This document shows, in pieces, positions 1 through 8,015 of a stretch of 14,792 bases of DNA (the stretch's first letter is position 1; each line of letters begins with the position of its first letter). Source of the stretch: Caldilineaceae bacterium (lineage in GTDB: Bacteria; Chloroflexota; Anaerolineae; Caldilineales; Caldilineaceae); the NCBI GenBank assembly GCA_026645635.1, contig JAPKMV010000022.1, positions 1 to 14,792 on the forward strand, read 5' to 3'. A program made the position numbers and the translations under genes. The notes below the pieces were generated by a model. It did not search any database. It saw only the letters and a program-made list of their open reading frames with translations, and was not told the origin of the DNA.

Positions 1-235
1 TCAAAATCAGGCGCGTCATATCTTCGCGCACATGGGGTACCACGGAAAACTCGTGGTGAATCCCATTGATTCGAATCGAGGTGACGGCTGCGCCAGGTAA
101 ACTGGAGAGCAGCACACGCCGCAGAGCGTTGCCAACCGTGATGCCATAACCGCTTTCCAGCGGGCTGATCACAAAGTGGCCGTAGCTCTGGGACATCGCT
201 TCGGTCTCGATTTTAGGCAGAACCATGTTCAACAA
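1..235 (-). CDS. rpoA: RNA polymerase subunit alpha, N-terminal part (cut by window edge)
   Basis: Alpha subunit of RNA polymerase; its N-terminal domain dimerises and nucleates assembly of beta and beta'. About 78 residues are visible and the rest lies beyond the left edge. The hallmark [20 protein letters not shown] and the following AAVTSIRI are clear alpha-NTD signatures. Start choice: an ATG lies at 226, but the only good Shine-Dalgarno (GGGAGGG, plus-strand CCCTCCC at 243-249) is 16 nt from it. It is only 7 nt from an in-frame TTG at 235, giving an N-terminus [11 protein letters not shown] therefore prefer TTG at 235; ATG at 226 remains possible. It is the last gene of the alpha-type cluster in this window, 111 nt downstream of rpsD across an AT-rich repeat spacer. 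Identity is certain; the start is moderately sure. Confidence 0.95.
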   Translation of the reverse strand, partial: MLNMVLPKIETEAMSQSYGHFVISPLESGYGITVGNALRRVLLSSLPGAAVTSIRINGIHHEFSVVPHVREDMTRLIL

Positions 236-242
236 TGGCGTA

Positions 243-249
243 CCCTCCC
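243..249 (-). promoter_or_regulatory. Shine-Dalgarno of rpoA, favouring a TTG start
   Basis: The minus strand reads GGGAGGG here. It is 7 nt upstream of the TTG at 235 but 16 nt upstream of the ATG at 226, so ordinary spacing favours the TTG. It lies just outside the heptad-repeat array that fills the rpsD-rpoA spacer. Confidence 0.65.
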
Positions 250-251
250 AG

Positions 252-350
252 GAAATTCCAACAGTCAACTATCAAGGGTCGCTTGTCCCCAGGCCGACTC
301 ACGCAGGCCAACTATCGACAATTGACCATCGACAATTCACAATTGATTAC
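252..350. repeat. Degenerate AT-rich heptad repeat array in the rpsD-rpoA spacer
   Basis: On the plus strand, 309-350 divides cleanly into six 7-bp units: CAACTAT, CGACAAT, TGACCAT, CGACAAT, TCACAAT, TGATTAC. A second run at 252-279 reads GAAATTC, CAACAGT, CAACTAT, CAAGGGT. The two are separated by a non-repeat GC-rich spacer at 280-308. The 10-mer ATCGACAATT occurs at 314-323 and 328-337. The last heptad contains the rpsD stop codon (347-349). The 10-mer GACAATTGAC (317-326) recurs in the rplX-rplE spacer at 8986-8995. The array resembles in style the heptanucleotide STRR repeats known from cyanobacteria; the function is unknown. Confidence 0.75.
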
Positions 351-985
351 CGGCTGTAGTACTCGACGATCAACTGCTCGTTCAGCGGAATCTCGGTGTC
401 TTCGCGGGCCGGGTTCGCCAAAACTTCGGCGCTCATGCCTGCCAGATTCAAACGCAGCCAGTTGGGAATGCGCGCGCCGCTCTGCATCAACTGTGCGCGA
501 TCCTTGAAGTAGATCTTGCTGACCGCACTCTGCCGCACGCTGATCACGTCGCCGATGCTCACCTGGAACGAGGGAATGTCAGTCTTGCGACCGTTTACCT
601 CGAAGTGGCCGTGGCGCACGATCTGTCGCGCCTGGGCGCGGCTGTCAGCGAAGCCCAAGCGGTAGACCACGTTGTCCAGCCGGCGTTCGAGCATCGAAAG
701 CAGGTTGATGCCGGTCAGACCGGTGGCGCGGTTCGCTTCCTCGAAGTAGCGGCGGAACTGGCGCTCCATCACGCCGTAGATGCGGCGCGCCTTCTGCTTC
801 TCGCGCAACTGCACGCCGTAGTCCGACGTCTTGCGCTTGAAGGTCTGCTTCTTCCCATGAATCCCCGGCGGGAAAGCCCGGCGCTCCATCGCGCACTTCG
901 GGCTGAGGCAGCGCTCCCCTTTGAGGAAGAGCTTCATGCCTTCACGCCGGCACAACTTGCAAACTGCATCTGAATATCGTGCCAT
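347..985 (-). CDS. rpsD: 30S ribosomal protein S4, zinc-binding form
   Basis: Primary 16S rRNA-binding protein that nucleates 30S assembly; in several bacteria it also represses its own mRNA. The 212-residue length is normal. Cys9, Cys12, Cys26 and Cys31 form a C-X2-C-X13-C-X4-C zinc ribbon, as in Thermus S4. The S4 RNA-binding domain spans about residues 98-160 ([14 protein letters not shown], then [14 protein letters not shown]), and the C-terminus [10 protein letters not shown] is typical. The ATG at 985 follows a strong GGAGG. Placement between rpsK and rpoA matches Chloroflexota, Thermus and proteobacteria rather than Bacillus. A 252-nt spacer with several hairpins precedes it, a plausible site for S4 autoregulation (inference). 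Confidence 0.98.
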   Translation of the reverse strand: MARYSDAVCKLCRREGMKLFLKGERCLSPKCAMERRAFPPGIHGKKQTFKRKTSDYGVQLREKQKARRIYGVMERQFRRYFEEANRATGLTGINLLSMLERRLDNVVYRLGFADSRAQARQIVRHGHFEVNGRKTDIPSFQVSIGDVISVRQSAVSKIYFKDRAQLMQSGARIPNWLRLNLAGMSAEVLANPAREDTEIPLNEQLIVEYYSR

Positions 986-1023
986 TTTTCCTCCGCTGAC
1001 CTTTTAGCCCACACCCACCACAC

Positions 1024-1058
1024 GGTGGCCAAGCAGTCTACTGCTTGCGTGGGCCACC
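1024..1058. other. Stem-loop upstream of rpsD
   Basis: GGTGGCC (1024-1030) pairs with GGCCACC (1052-1058), and AAGCAG (1031-1036) pairs with CTGCTT (1041-1046) around a 4-nt loop. This gives a 13-bp stem with one 5-nt bulge at 1047-1051. It ends 38 nt before the rpsD start codon. It could be a translation-control element; no protein-binding motif is recognised. Confidence 0.6.
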
Positions 1059-1106
1059 CGGCTCAAATGAATCGTTAGCGTACCATTTCACTCAATGACC
1101 GCGACC

Positions 1107-1126
1107 GGCAACACGTTGTGTTCGCC
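1107..1126. other. Small stem-loop in the rpsK-rpsD spacer
   Basis: GGC (1107-1109) plus AACAC (1110-1114) pair with GTGTT (1118-1122) and GCC (1124-1126), with loop GTT and one bulged C at 1123. It is one of three hairpins in this 252-nt spacer. By itself it is weak evidence. Confidence 0.4.
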
Positions 1127-1138
1127 CGTTGCGGCAAA

Positions 1139-1166
1139 ACAGGTGGCATGCAAGCACGCCACCTGT
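1139..1166 (-). terminator. Possible weak terminator or attenuator hairpin between rpsK and rpsD
   Basis: ACAGGTGGC (1139-1147) and GCCACCTGT (1158-1166) form a perfect 9-bp stem with a 10-nt loop. In the transcript direction the stem ends in a T followed by three more T and then GCC, so the U-tract is short and strong termination is doubtful. A second GCCACCTG at 1190-1197 could compete for the same partner, as expected for a two-state leader. Read-through must occur if rpsD and rpoA depend on upstream promoters. Confidence 0.35.
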
Positions 1167-1237
1167 CACATTGTCCACAGCCGAATTCGGCCACCTGCGA
1201 CGCCGTGCCTTGTGTGCTGGCGCCTGGCTCTCCGCGC

Positions 1238-1645
1238 CTAGACGCGCCGCTTCTTGGGCGGCCGGCAGCCGTTGTGCGGGATCGGCGTGATGTCGGTGAT
1301 CGAACGCACGATCAGGCCGGCGCCCTGTACGGAACGGATCGAGCTTTCGCGGCCGGGGCCAGGCCCCTTGACGAAGACATCGACTTCACGCATGTTGAAA
1401 TCGCCGCGTGCCTGCTGCGCTGCATTCTGCGCCGCCAACTGGCCTGCAAAGGGCGTCGACTTGCGGCTGCCCTTGAAACCGGCGCTGCCGCTGCTTGCCC
1501 AACACAGGGTGTTGCCGCGCAGATCGGTAATCGTGATGATCGTATTGTTGAACGCAGCGTGAATGTGAACCTGCCCGACAGGCACGCTTTTCTTTTCCTT
1601 GCGTGCTGTGCGGCGATCGCGTCGCGTTCGTTGAGGTCGAGCCAT
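1238..1645 (-). CDS. rpsK: 30S ribosomal protein S11
   Basis: Platform protein of the small subunit that contacts 16S rRNA near the Shine-Dalgarno/mRNA exit region. The 135 residues carry the family blocks [11 protein letters not shown] (31-41), [19 protein letters not shown] (51-69), [13 protein letters not shown] (92-104) and a C-terminal [16 protein letters not shown]. The basic N-terminal tail (residues 1-20) is typical. The start at 1645 follows GGAGAG at about 6 nt. The preceding gene rpsM ends 93 nt upstream, a longer gap than usual for this pair; I saw no convincing hairpin or ORF in that gap. Identity is certain. Confidence 0.98.
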   Translation of the reverse strand: MARPQRTRRDRRTARKEKKSVPVGQVHIHAAFNNTIITITDLRGNTLCWASSGSAGFKGSRKSTPFAGQLAAQNAAQQARGDFNMREVDVFVKGPGPGRESSIRSVQGAGLIVRSITDITPIPHNGCRPPKKRRV

Positions 1646-1738
1646 TTCTCTCTCCGTCTCTTACATGCTTCCAGGTTCCGCCCTCGCCGCCCGGCTTCCC
1701 AAAGAGAAACCAGTTCACAGCGAGCCACGGTGCGTCAC

Positions 1739-2119
1739 TTACTTGCGCGCCGCCTTCTTCTTGCCGGCCACGGTCTTGCGAACACCACGGCGGGTGCGCG
1801 CATTGGTGCGCGTGCGCTGGCCACGGGTCGGCAGGTTGCGGCGATGCCGAACACCACGATACGACCCGATCTCGATCAGGCGCTTGATGTTCATGTTGAC
1901 TTCGCGGCGCAGGTCACCTTCGACCAGATAGTTGCGGTCGATGAATTCGCGCAGCCGGGTCAGTTCGGCCTCATCCAGATCCTTGACGCGCTTGTCGTGG
2001 CCAATGCCCGTCGCATCGAGAATCTTTTCACTCGTGGTCTTGCCGATGCCGTAGATATACGTCAACGAGATGACCACACGCTTATCGCGTGGAATATCAA
2101 CACCAGAGATACGTGCCAT
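1739..2119 (-). CDS. rpsM: 30S ribosomal protein S13
   Basis: Head protein of the 30S subunit that contacts P-site tRNA and forms intersubunit bridges. The 126 residues begin [15 protein letters not shown], then the helix-hairpin [10 protein letters not shown] (21-30), and end in the basic tRNA-contacting tail with [19 protein letters not shown] (85-103) and a Lys/Ala-rich end. GAGGAG lies 8 nt before the ATG. The gene is 23 nt downstream of rpmJ, so the pair is almost certainly co-transcribed. Nothing unusual in the protein. Confidence 0.98.
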   Translation of the reverse strand: MARISGVDIPRDKRVVISLTYIYGIGKTTSEKILDATGIGHDKRVKDLDEAELTRLREFIDRNYLVEGDLRREVNMNIKRLIEIGSYRGVRHRRNLPTRGQRTRTNARTRRGVRKTVAGKKKAARK

Positions 2120-2142
2120 TGCGTTTGCTCCTCTTTCTGCGC

Positions 2143-2256
2143 TTAGCCCTGGCGCTGCTTGTGCTTCGGGTTCTTGCAGATCACGTAGAGCACACCACGC
2201 CGGCGCACCACTTTGCAGTTCTCACAGATTCGTTTGACCGATGGTCGAACTTTCAT
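2143..2256 (-). CDS. rpmJ: 50S ribosomal protein L36, zinc-binding form
   Basis: Smallest large-subunit protein, 37 residues. Translating the minus strand from the ATG at 2256 gives [14 protein letters not shown] at the N-terminus and NPKHKQRQG before the TAA at 2143-2145. Cys11, Cys14, Cys27 and His32 form the L36 zinc ribbon, so this is the C+ type. The start is supported by GAGGGTG about 7 nt upstream. It is the first gene of the alpha-type cluster here. The usual neighbour infA is not between it and map. Its 142-nt upstream gap holds a candidate promoter and two hairpins. Confidence 0.97.
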   Translation of the reverse strand: MKVRPSVKRICENCKVVRRRGVLYVICKNPKHKQRQG

Positions 2257-2318
2257 GATGTCACCCTCACTATCTTCGTACAGTCCGCTGGATTTGCGTC
2301 CTGTAGTTTTCTGTCATC

Positions 2319-2339
2319 GCACGGGTGCTACACCTGTGC
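2319..2339. other. Hairpin in the rpmJ leader (proximal)
   Basis: GCACGGGTG (2319-2327) and CACCTGTGC (2331-2339) form a 9-position stem with one mismatch and a 3-nt loop. It is in the leader between the candidate promoter and rpmJ. No T-tract follows in the transcript direction, so it is not a typical terminator. Confidence 0.5.
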
Positions 2340-2340
2340 G

Positions 2341-2375
2341 GCGCCAATGCAACAACGTTGCGAAGTACTTGGCGC
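2341..2375. other. Nested hairpin in the rpmJ leader (distal)
   Basis: The outer stem GCGCCAA (2341-2347) pairs with TTGGCGC (2369-2375). The inner stem GCAAC (2349-2353) pairs with GTTGC (2357-2361) across a 3-nt loop. The structure sits just downstream of the candidate promoter at 2385-2413. In E. coli, S4 represses the alpha operon by binding a structured leader near its first gene; a similar role here is only an inference. Confidence 0.5.
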
Positions 2376-2398
2376 AACTCTATTACAATATCACAAGG

Positions 2399-3214
<816 letters not shown>

Positions 3215-3250
3215 CGAATCAAACCTTCAACAAACGGAGCAGACGCTCGC

Positions 3251-3907
3251 CTAGACTTTGAGCAGCGCCTTGAGCGCCGCCGCCACATCCTCGATCGGCT
3301 GCATGCCATCGACTTCGGCCAACAGCCCTTTGGCATAGTAATAGCCGATCAGCGGCGCCGTCTGCTTGTAGTAGACAAAAAGCCGGTTGCGCACCGTCTC
3401 CTCGCGATCGTCGTCGCGCTGGGTCAGTTCGCCGCCATCCTTGTCGCAGACGCCCGCCACCTTCGGCGGGTTGTAGAGCACGTGATAGATCGCGCCACAG
3501 CTTTTGCACGAGCGCCGGCCCGTAATGCGCCGAATCACCTCTTCGTCATCGACGCCGATCATCGGCACGACGGTGACGCCGCCGTATGGGGCGACCATGA
3601 GATCGAAGGCCGTAGCCTGCACCAGATTGCGCGGGAAGCCATCCATGATCGCACCCCGGGCTGCGTCCGGCTGCTGCAGCCGATCCTCCACCATGCGGAT
3701 GGTCACTTCGTCGGGCACCAACGCCCCGGTGTCCATGTAACTCTTGGCGAGTTTCCCTAGCTCCGTCTGATTCTTCAGATTGAAGCGGAAGATATCGCCA
3801 GTCGAGATCTGCGGCAACTGCGCCGCCTCTTCCAACAACTTGGCCTGGGTGCCTTTGCCGGCGCCCGGCGCGCCCAGCAGAACGATGAACATGCGCTTCT
3901 CAGCCAT
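3251..3907 (-). CDS. adk: Adenylate kinase, long form with zinc-binding LID
   Basis: Cytosolic enzyme that interconverts ATP + AMP and 2 ADP. The 218 residues show the P-loop GAPGAGKGT (12-20), the AMP-site STGDIFR (35-41), the family signature DGFPRN (89-94) and the LID domain beginning GRRSCKSCG (130-138). Cys134, Cys137, Cys154 and Asp157 form a C-X2-C-X16-C-X2-D zinc site like that of Bacillus adenylate kinases. The start at 3907 follows GAGGAGG at 5 nt; Met6 is an unlikely alternative. It is separated from secY by 126 nt holding a strong inverted repeat, and is followed closely by map. Confidence 0.98.
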   Translation of the reverse strand: MAEKRMFIVLLGAPGAGKGTQAKLLEEAAQLPQISTGDIFRFNLKNQTELGKLAKSYMDTGALVPDEVTIRMVEDRLQQPDAARGAIMDGFPRNLVQATAFDLMVAPYGGVTVVPMIGVDDEEVIRRITGRRSCKSCGAIYHVLYNPPKVAGVCDKDGGELTQRDDDREETVRNRLFVYYKQTAPLIGYYYAKGLLAEVDGMQPIEDVAAALKALLKV

Positions 3908-3951
3908 GATTCCTCCTCAAGCAGGTTAGGCGTGTTCTGCATCTTGAGCAA

Positions 3952-3986
3952 TCAGGAGATTGGCCTCCACGAGACCAATCTCCTGA
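3952..3986. other. Strong 12-bp inverted repeat in the secY-adk spacer
   Basis: TCAGGAGATTGG (3952-3963) and CCAATCTCCTGA (3975-3986) are perfect reverse complements around an 11-nt loop. Neither strand has a T-run after the stem, so it is not a classic intrinsic terminator. It could act in mRNA processing, protect the 3' end of an upstream mRNA, or bind a protein. In the transcript, the stem arm carries AGGAG and the loop carries GGAGG, both Shine-Dalgarno-like, upstream of the true adk ribosome-binding site. Confidence 0.7.
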
Positions 3987-4033
3987 GCAAAGCCACTTGT
4001 GCTTTCCAGTATGCTGCATGTTGACTGCTGCGC

Positions 4034-5383
4034 TTACCGAATGAAACCCTCGTAGTTGCGCATGGTCAACTGCGCCTCGATCTGCTTCATCGTGTCGAGC
4101 ACCACACCCACCACAATCAGCAAACCGGAGCTGCTGATGATCAGCGAGTTGTAGCCGGTGATCTGACCCAGGCTGCTGCCGAAGATCGTATCCGCCAGCG
4201 TGCCGACGACGAAGGGCAGCACCGCAATGAAGCCCAGGAAGAGGGCGCCCACCAGCGTGATGCGCTGCAAGACGCCGTTCAGGTAGGACTCCGTGCGCGG
4301 GCCGGGCCGGATGCCGGGGATGAAACCACCCTGTTTCTGCAGCGTGTCGGCCAGGTTTTGCTGGCGGAAGAGCACGTCGGTGTAGAAGTAGGTGAAGATC
4401 ACCGTCAGCAAGAAGTAGAACAGCCAGTAAGCCCAGGCATTCGGATTGAAGAATGTGTAGATCGCATTCGCAATTGCGCTGATCCAGGTTACATCGGAGG
4501 CCACAAAGTAGCTCGCCAGCGTGCTGGGCAGGATCAACAGGCTCTGCGCAAAGATGAGCGGGATCATGCCGGCGGTGTTGACGCGCAGCGGCACGTAGGT
4601 GCTCTGCCCGCCCACCATCATCATGCGGTTCCCGCGCATCGTGCGCACCCGCTTGCCATATTGCACCGGGATGCGCCGCTGCCCCTCCTGAATCCAGACG
4701 ATCAAGATCACGGTCAACACGGTGATGATGGCGAAGATCACCAACATCGCGATGTTGTTGGAGAGCAACTGCAACTGCGTCGGCACGCTGGAGACGATGC
4801 CGGCGAAGATGATCAGCGAGACGCCGTTACCGACACCCTGTTCGGTGATCAACTGGCCCAGCCACACGCCCAGCATCGTGCCGGCGGTCATGCCGATAAT
4901 CAGCGTCAGCGTCGGCAGCAGATCGCCGCCGGTGAAGCCCCAACTGGGCAGGACACTGGCGCCGCCCGTGCCTTGTGCCGCCAGCAGCGTGCCTTGGGCG
5001 ATCGCCTGGAGCACGGCCAGCGGAATCGTCAGCCACAGCGTGTACTGATTGAGCCGGCTGCGCCCTTGCTCGCCTTCCTTGCTCAGCGCCTCAAGCGCCG
5101 GGATGATCGGGATCAGCAACTGCAAGATAATGGACGCCGTGATGTACGGATAGACGCCCAGGGCCATGACGCCCATGCGCGACAAGCCACCGCCGCTGAA
5201 GAAGTTCAGCAGGTTGAGCAGGATGTTGTCGTTCTGCGAGAACAACGCAGCCAACGCCTCCTGGTCAACGCCCGGCAGCGGGATATTGGCGGCCAACCGA
5301 TAGAGCGTCAGCAGGCCGAAGGTAATCAGCAGCTTCTGACGCAGGTCTGGTAGCCGAAATGCATTGCGTACGGCTTCAAGCAT
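4034..5383 (-). CDS. secY: Preprotein translocase subunit SecY
   Basis: Ten-helix channel of the Sec translocon in the cytoplasmic membrane, through which secreted and membrane proteins pass with SecE/SecG and SecA. The 449 residues include helix 1 (about 17-37), the plug region after it, the family signature MGVMALGVYPYITASI (70-85), the second signature EQGVGNGVSLIIFAGI (181-196), the cytosolic loop RRIPVQYGKRV (236-246) and the C5 loop GGFIPGIRPG (352-361) that contacts SecA and the ribosome. Length and motifs are standard. It starts 16 nt after rplO with AAGGGT upstream, in the conserved spc order. Confidence 0.98.
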   Translation of the reverse strand: MLEAVRNAFRLPDLRQKLLITFGLLTLYRLAANIPLPGVDQEALAALFSQNDNILLNLLNFFSGGGLSRMGVMALGVYPYITASIILQLLIPIIPALEALSKEGEQGRSRLNQYTLWLTIPLAVLQAIAQGTLLAAQGTGGASVLPSWGFTGGDLLPTLTLIIGMTAGTMLGVWLGQLITEQGVGNGVSLIIFAGIVSSVPTQLQLLSNNIAMLVIFAIITVLTVILIVWIQEGQRRIPVQYGKRVRTMRGNRMMMVGGQSTYVPLRVNTAGMIPLIFAQSLLILPSTLASYFVASDVTWISAIANAIYTFFNPNAWAYWLFYFLLTVIFTYFYTDVLFRQQNLADTLQKQGGFIPGIRPGPRTESYLNGVLQRITLVGALFLGFIAVLPFVVGTLADTIFGSSLGQITGYNSLIISSSGLLIVVGVVLDTMKQIEAQLTMRNYEGFIR

Positions 5384-5399
5384 GTCCGAGACCCTTTCG

Positions 5400-5879
<480 letters not shown>

Positions 5880-5906
5880 TTGGACGTTCCTATCTTCGTA
5901 TACGGA

Positions 5907-6101
5907 CTATTCGCTGACTTCCAGCAGGTGGCCGACCGTTTTGATCATCCCGCGAATTGCGGGATTGTCCGGCCGTTCCACCACGTGGTTCATGCGGTGC
6001 AAACCCAGGGCCTTGACGGTGAGCTTCTGATTCTCCGTGTAGCCGATCGGGCTGCGCACCAGCTTGATCTTGAGCATTTTGACTTCTTTTACCTCAGCCA
6101 T
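5907..6101 (-). CDS. rpmD: 50S ribosomal protein L30
   Basis: Small 23S rRNA-binding protein, here 64 residues. The family core is [12 protein letters not shown] followed by [17 protein letters not shown] and the closing [11 protein letters not shown]. The ATG at 6101 has AGGAGGAG at good spacing inside the 3' end of rpsE and overlaps rpsE by 8 nt (start and stop intertwined as ATGGCTGA). That overlap implies translational coupling. An internal Met9 at 6077 would give the shortest L30 form but lacks comparable Shine-Dalgarno support. Confidence 0.96.
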   Translation of the reverse strand: MAEVKEVKMLKIKLVRSPIGYTENQKLTVKALGLHRMNHVVERPDNPAIRGMIKTVGHLLEVSE

Positions 6102-6654
6102 AGCTCTCCTCCTTGTGCCAGAAGGGCGCCAGATGCTTCGGATCGACGCCACGCTGCACCGCAGTCTGCCGGTAATCCTGCAGTTCCTGCAAGGCCGCAA
6201 AGGTCGCCTGCACTACATTCAGGATGTTGCTGCTGCCCAGCGACTTGCTCAGAATATCGCTGATGCCTGCGGCTTCCACCACCGCGCGCACACCACCGCC
6301 GGCGATGACGCCCGTGCCCGGGCTGGCCGGCTTGAGCAGCACCTCGCCGGCGCCAAAGCGCGCCTGCACCGTGTGCGGGATCGTGCCGTTCAATCGCGGC
6401 ACCGTGATCAGGTGCTTCTTGGCGCGGTCGGACGCCTTGCGGATCGCGTCCGGCACTTCACGCGCCTTGCCGATGCCGATGCCGACGCGCCCCTGCTTGT
6501 CGCCGACGACGACCACAGCCCGGAAAGCAAAGCGGCGACCACCCTTCACAACCTTTGCAGTACGCGCAAGATGAACCACGCGCTCCTCGAACTCGTCGCG
6601 GCGCTCCTCGCGTTCCTTCTCACGCTCTTTGCCTTTTCGTTCTTTCCTCGCCAT
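6094..6654 (-). CDS. rpsE: 30S ribosomal protein S5
   Basis: Decoding-fidelity protein of the 30S body. From the ATG at 6654 it has 186 residues: a very charged Lys/Glu/Arg-rich N-terminal tail (1-22), the double-stranded RNA-binding-like domain with [15 protein letters not shown] (38-52) and [17 protein letters not shown] (55-71), then [15 protein letters not shown] (111-125). AAGGAG overlaps the rplR stop codon and sits 9 nt upstream, deciding this start; a frame extension reaching 6747 lies inside rplR and is rejected. The 3' end overlaps rpmD by 8 nt. Confidence 0.97.
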   Translation of the reverse strand: MARKERKGKEREKEREERRDEFEERVVHLARTAKVVKGGRRFAFRAVVVVGDKQGRVGIGIGKAREVPDAIRKASDRAKKHLITVPRLNGTIPHTVQARFGAGEVLLKPASPGTGVIAGGGVRAVVEAAGISDILSKSLGSSNILNVVQATFAALQELQDYRQTAVQRGVDPKHLAPFWHKEESYG

Positions 6655-6667
6655 CTCTCTGTTCTCC

Positions 6668-7033
6668 TTAGAAGGCCAGGCCGCCCTCGCGGCTGCCATC
6701 GGCCAGCGCCTTGACGCGACCATGATAGGGGAAACCGCCGCGGTCAAAGACCACCTGTTCGATGCCTTTGGCTTTGGCGCGCTCGGCCACGGCTTTACCC
6801 ACCGCCTTGGCCTGCTCGGTCTTGTTCAGCGACGCCAACGGACCCCGCAGTTCCTTGTCCACCGTCGAAGCCGAGACCAGCGTAGCGCCGGTTTCGTCGT
6901 CGATCACCTGGGCGTAGATATTCTCCAGGCTGCGATATACATTCAAGCGCGGGCGTCCCGCAGTGCCGGACACTTTCTTGCGCACCCGCTCATGGCGGCG
7001 CTTCCGCGCAATCTCACGACTTACGTTTGCCAT
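6668..7033 (-). CDS. rplR: 50S ribosomal protein L18
   Basis: 5S rRNA-binding protein of the central protuberance. The 121 residues show the basic N-terminus [15 protein letters not shown], then [20 protein letters not shown] and the closing block [24 protein letters not shown]. The ATG at 7033 has a weak AAGGGA upstream, overlapping the rplF stop codon 13 nt away. Length and order (rplF-rplR-rpsE) are standard. Confidence 0.98.
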   Translation of the reverse strand: MANVSREIARKRRHERVRKKVSGTAGRPRLNVYRSLENIYAQVIDDETGATLVSASTVDKELRGPLASLNKTEQAKAVGKAVAERAKAKGIEQVVFDRGGFPYHGRVKALADGSREGGLAF

Positions 7034-7046
7034 GGTTTACCGTCCC

Positions 7047-7604
7047 TTACTTCTTACCGGTCTTGCCAGTCTTACCGGCCTTTTGGCGCACATATTCTCC
7101 GGCGTAGCGGATGCCCTTGCCGGCGTAGGGTTCCGGCGGCCGCACCCGGCGGATCGTCGCCGCCAACTCGCCCACCTCGACCTTGTCGACGCCGCTGATG
7201 GTGAACCCACGCCCGTCCTTGTCCACCTCAAAAGAGATTTCTTTGGACGGCGGTGTGATTTCGACCGTATGGTTCTTGCCCACCGACAGAATCAGGTTGT
7301 TGCCCCGCTTCTCTGCCTTGTAGCCCACGCCGACAATTTCCAGGCGGCGGGTGAACCCCGTCGTGACACCCGTCACCATGTTGTTGAGCAGCGCGCGCGT
7401 CAGCCCATGCTGGGCACGATGTTCGCGCTGATCGGTCGGGCGCTTCACCTGAATCGCGCCGTTCTCGATCTCAATCTGCATATCGGGGTCGAACTGCTGC
7501 GACAGTGCGCCCTTTGGGCCGGCTACCTTCACCAGGTTGCCCTTGTCCACCGTCACGGTCACCTTTGCTGGCACCGTGATCGGCGCTTTGCCTACACGTG
7601 ACAT
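7047..7604 (-). CDS. rplF: 50S ribosomal protein L6
   Basis: Two-domain protein near the factor-binding site (sarcin-ricin loop and L7/L12 stalk base). The 185 residues begin MSRVGKAPITVP; the C-terminal signature PPEPYAGKGIRY (156-167) is diagnostic. The C-terminus is a Lys/Gly-rich tail with KTGKTGKK. GGGAGG is well spaced before the ATG at 7604, and the gene starts 15 nt after rpsH. Confidence 0.98.
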   Translation of the reverse strand: MSRVGKAPITVPAKVTVTVDKGNLVKVAGPKGALSQQFDPDMQIEIENGAIQVKRPTDQREHRAQHGLTRALLNNMVTGVTTGFTRRLEIVGVGYKAEKRGNNLILSVGKNHTVEITPPSKEISFEVDKDGRGFTISGVDKVEVGELAATIRRVRPPEPYAGKGIRYAGEYVRQKAGKTGKTGKK

Positions 7605-7619
7605 TGTTCCACCTCCCGA

Positions 7620-8015
7620 CTACCAGACATTGCACAGAATCTCGCCGCCGAGCTTCTGACGTCGCGCATTGCGCCCCGTCATCAAGCCCTGGGGCGTCGA
7701 CACGATGTTGATGCCCAGACCACTGCGCACCCACGGAATTTCCTTGTGACCGGCGTAGAAGCGACGCCCAGGCTTGCTCACGCGCTCCAACCCCGTAATC
7801 ACAGGGCGACCGAGCGGCGTGTACTTCAGCCGCAGCACAAGGCGCGGCTGTGGCTTGTCATCGGTCACCCCAAAGGTGTCGATGAACCCTTCATCCTGGA
7901 GAATCTTGGCGATGCTCACCTTGATTTTGGAGCTTGGCATCACCACCTGCTTCTGCCGGACCATGCCCGCATTACGAATGCGAGTCAGCATGTCAGCAAT
8001 TGGATCGTTGACCAT
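7620..8015 (-). CDS. rpsH: 30S ribosomal protein S8
   Basis: 16S rRNA central-domain binder and, in E. coli, the translational repressor of the spc operon. The protein is 131 residues from the ATG at 8015 (MVNDPIADMLTRIRNAG); AAGGAG lies 7 nt upstream, and a longer frame to 8042 lacks support. The signature GLGINIVSTPQGLMTGR (99-115) is followed by the end LGGEILCNVW, where Asn replaces the more usual Tyr or Lys of the last tetrapeptide. It is 81 nt after rpsN; that spacer is AT-rich near rpsN but shows no clear structure. Confidence 0.98.
   Translation of the reverse strand: MVNDPIADMLTRIRNAGMVRQKQVVMPSSKIKVSIAKILQDEGFIDTFGVTDDKPQPRLVLRLKYTPLGRPVITGLERVSKPGRRFYAGHKEIPWVRSGLGINIVSTPQGLMTGRNARRQKLGGEILCNVW

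Noticed and set aside
235..507. Plus-strand frame reading through the heptad repeats
   Set aside because: Its repeated peptide-like pattern (QLTIDNSQL) is just the translation of the 7-bp repeat array, and it continues antisense to rpsD.
1646..1738. Possible hairpin in the 93-nt rpsM-rpsK spacer
   Set aside because: Only a 6-bp stem with a wobble pair and a loop of nearly 30 nt can be drawn, which is too weak to report.
1118..2146. Long plus-strand open frame over rpsK and rpsM
   Set aside because: It is antisense to two certain ribosomal protein genes, has no recognisable domain, and is expected from GC-rich codon usage.
2257..2398. Possible hidden infA
   Set aside because: The gap is 142 nt, too short for IF-1, and translation shows no S1-like fold motif.
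4358..5353. 331-codon plus-strand open frame over secY
   Set aside because: Antisense shadow of SecY; composition dominated by His, Gln, Asp and Arg with no motif.
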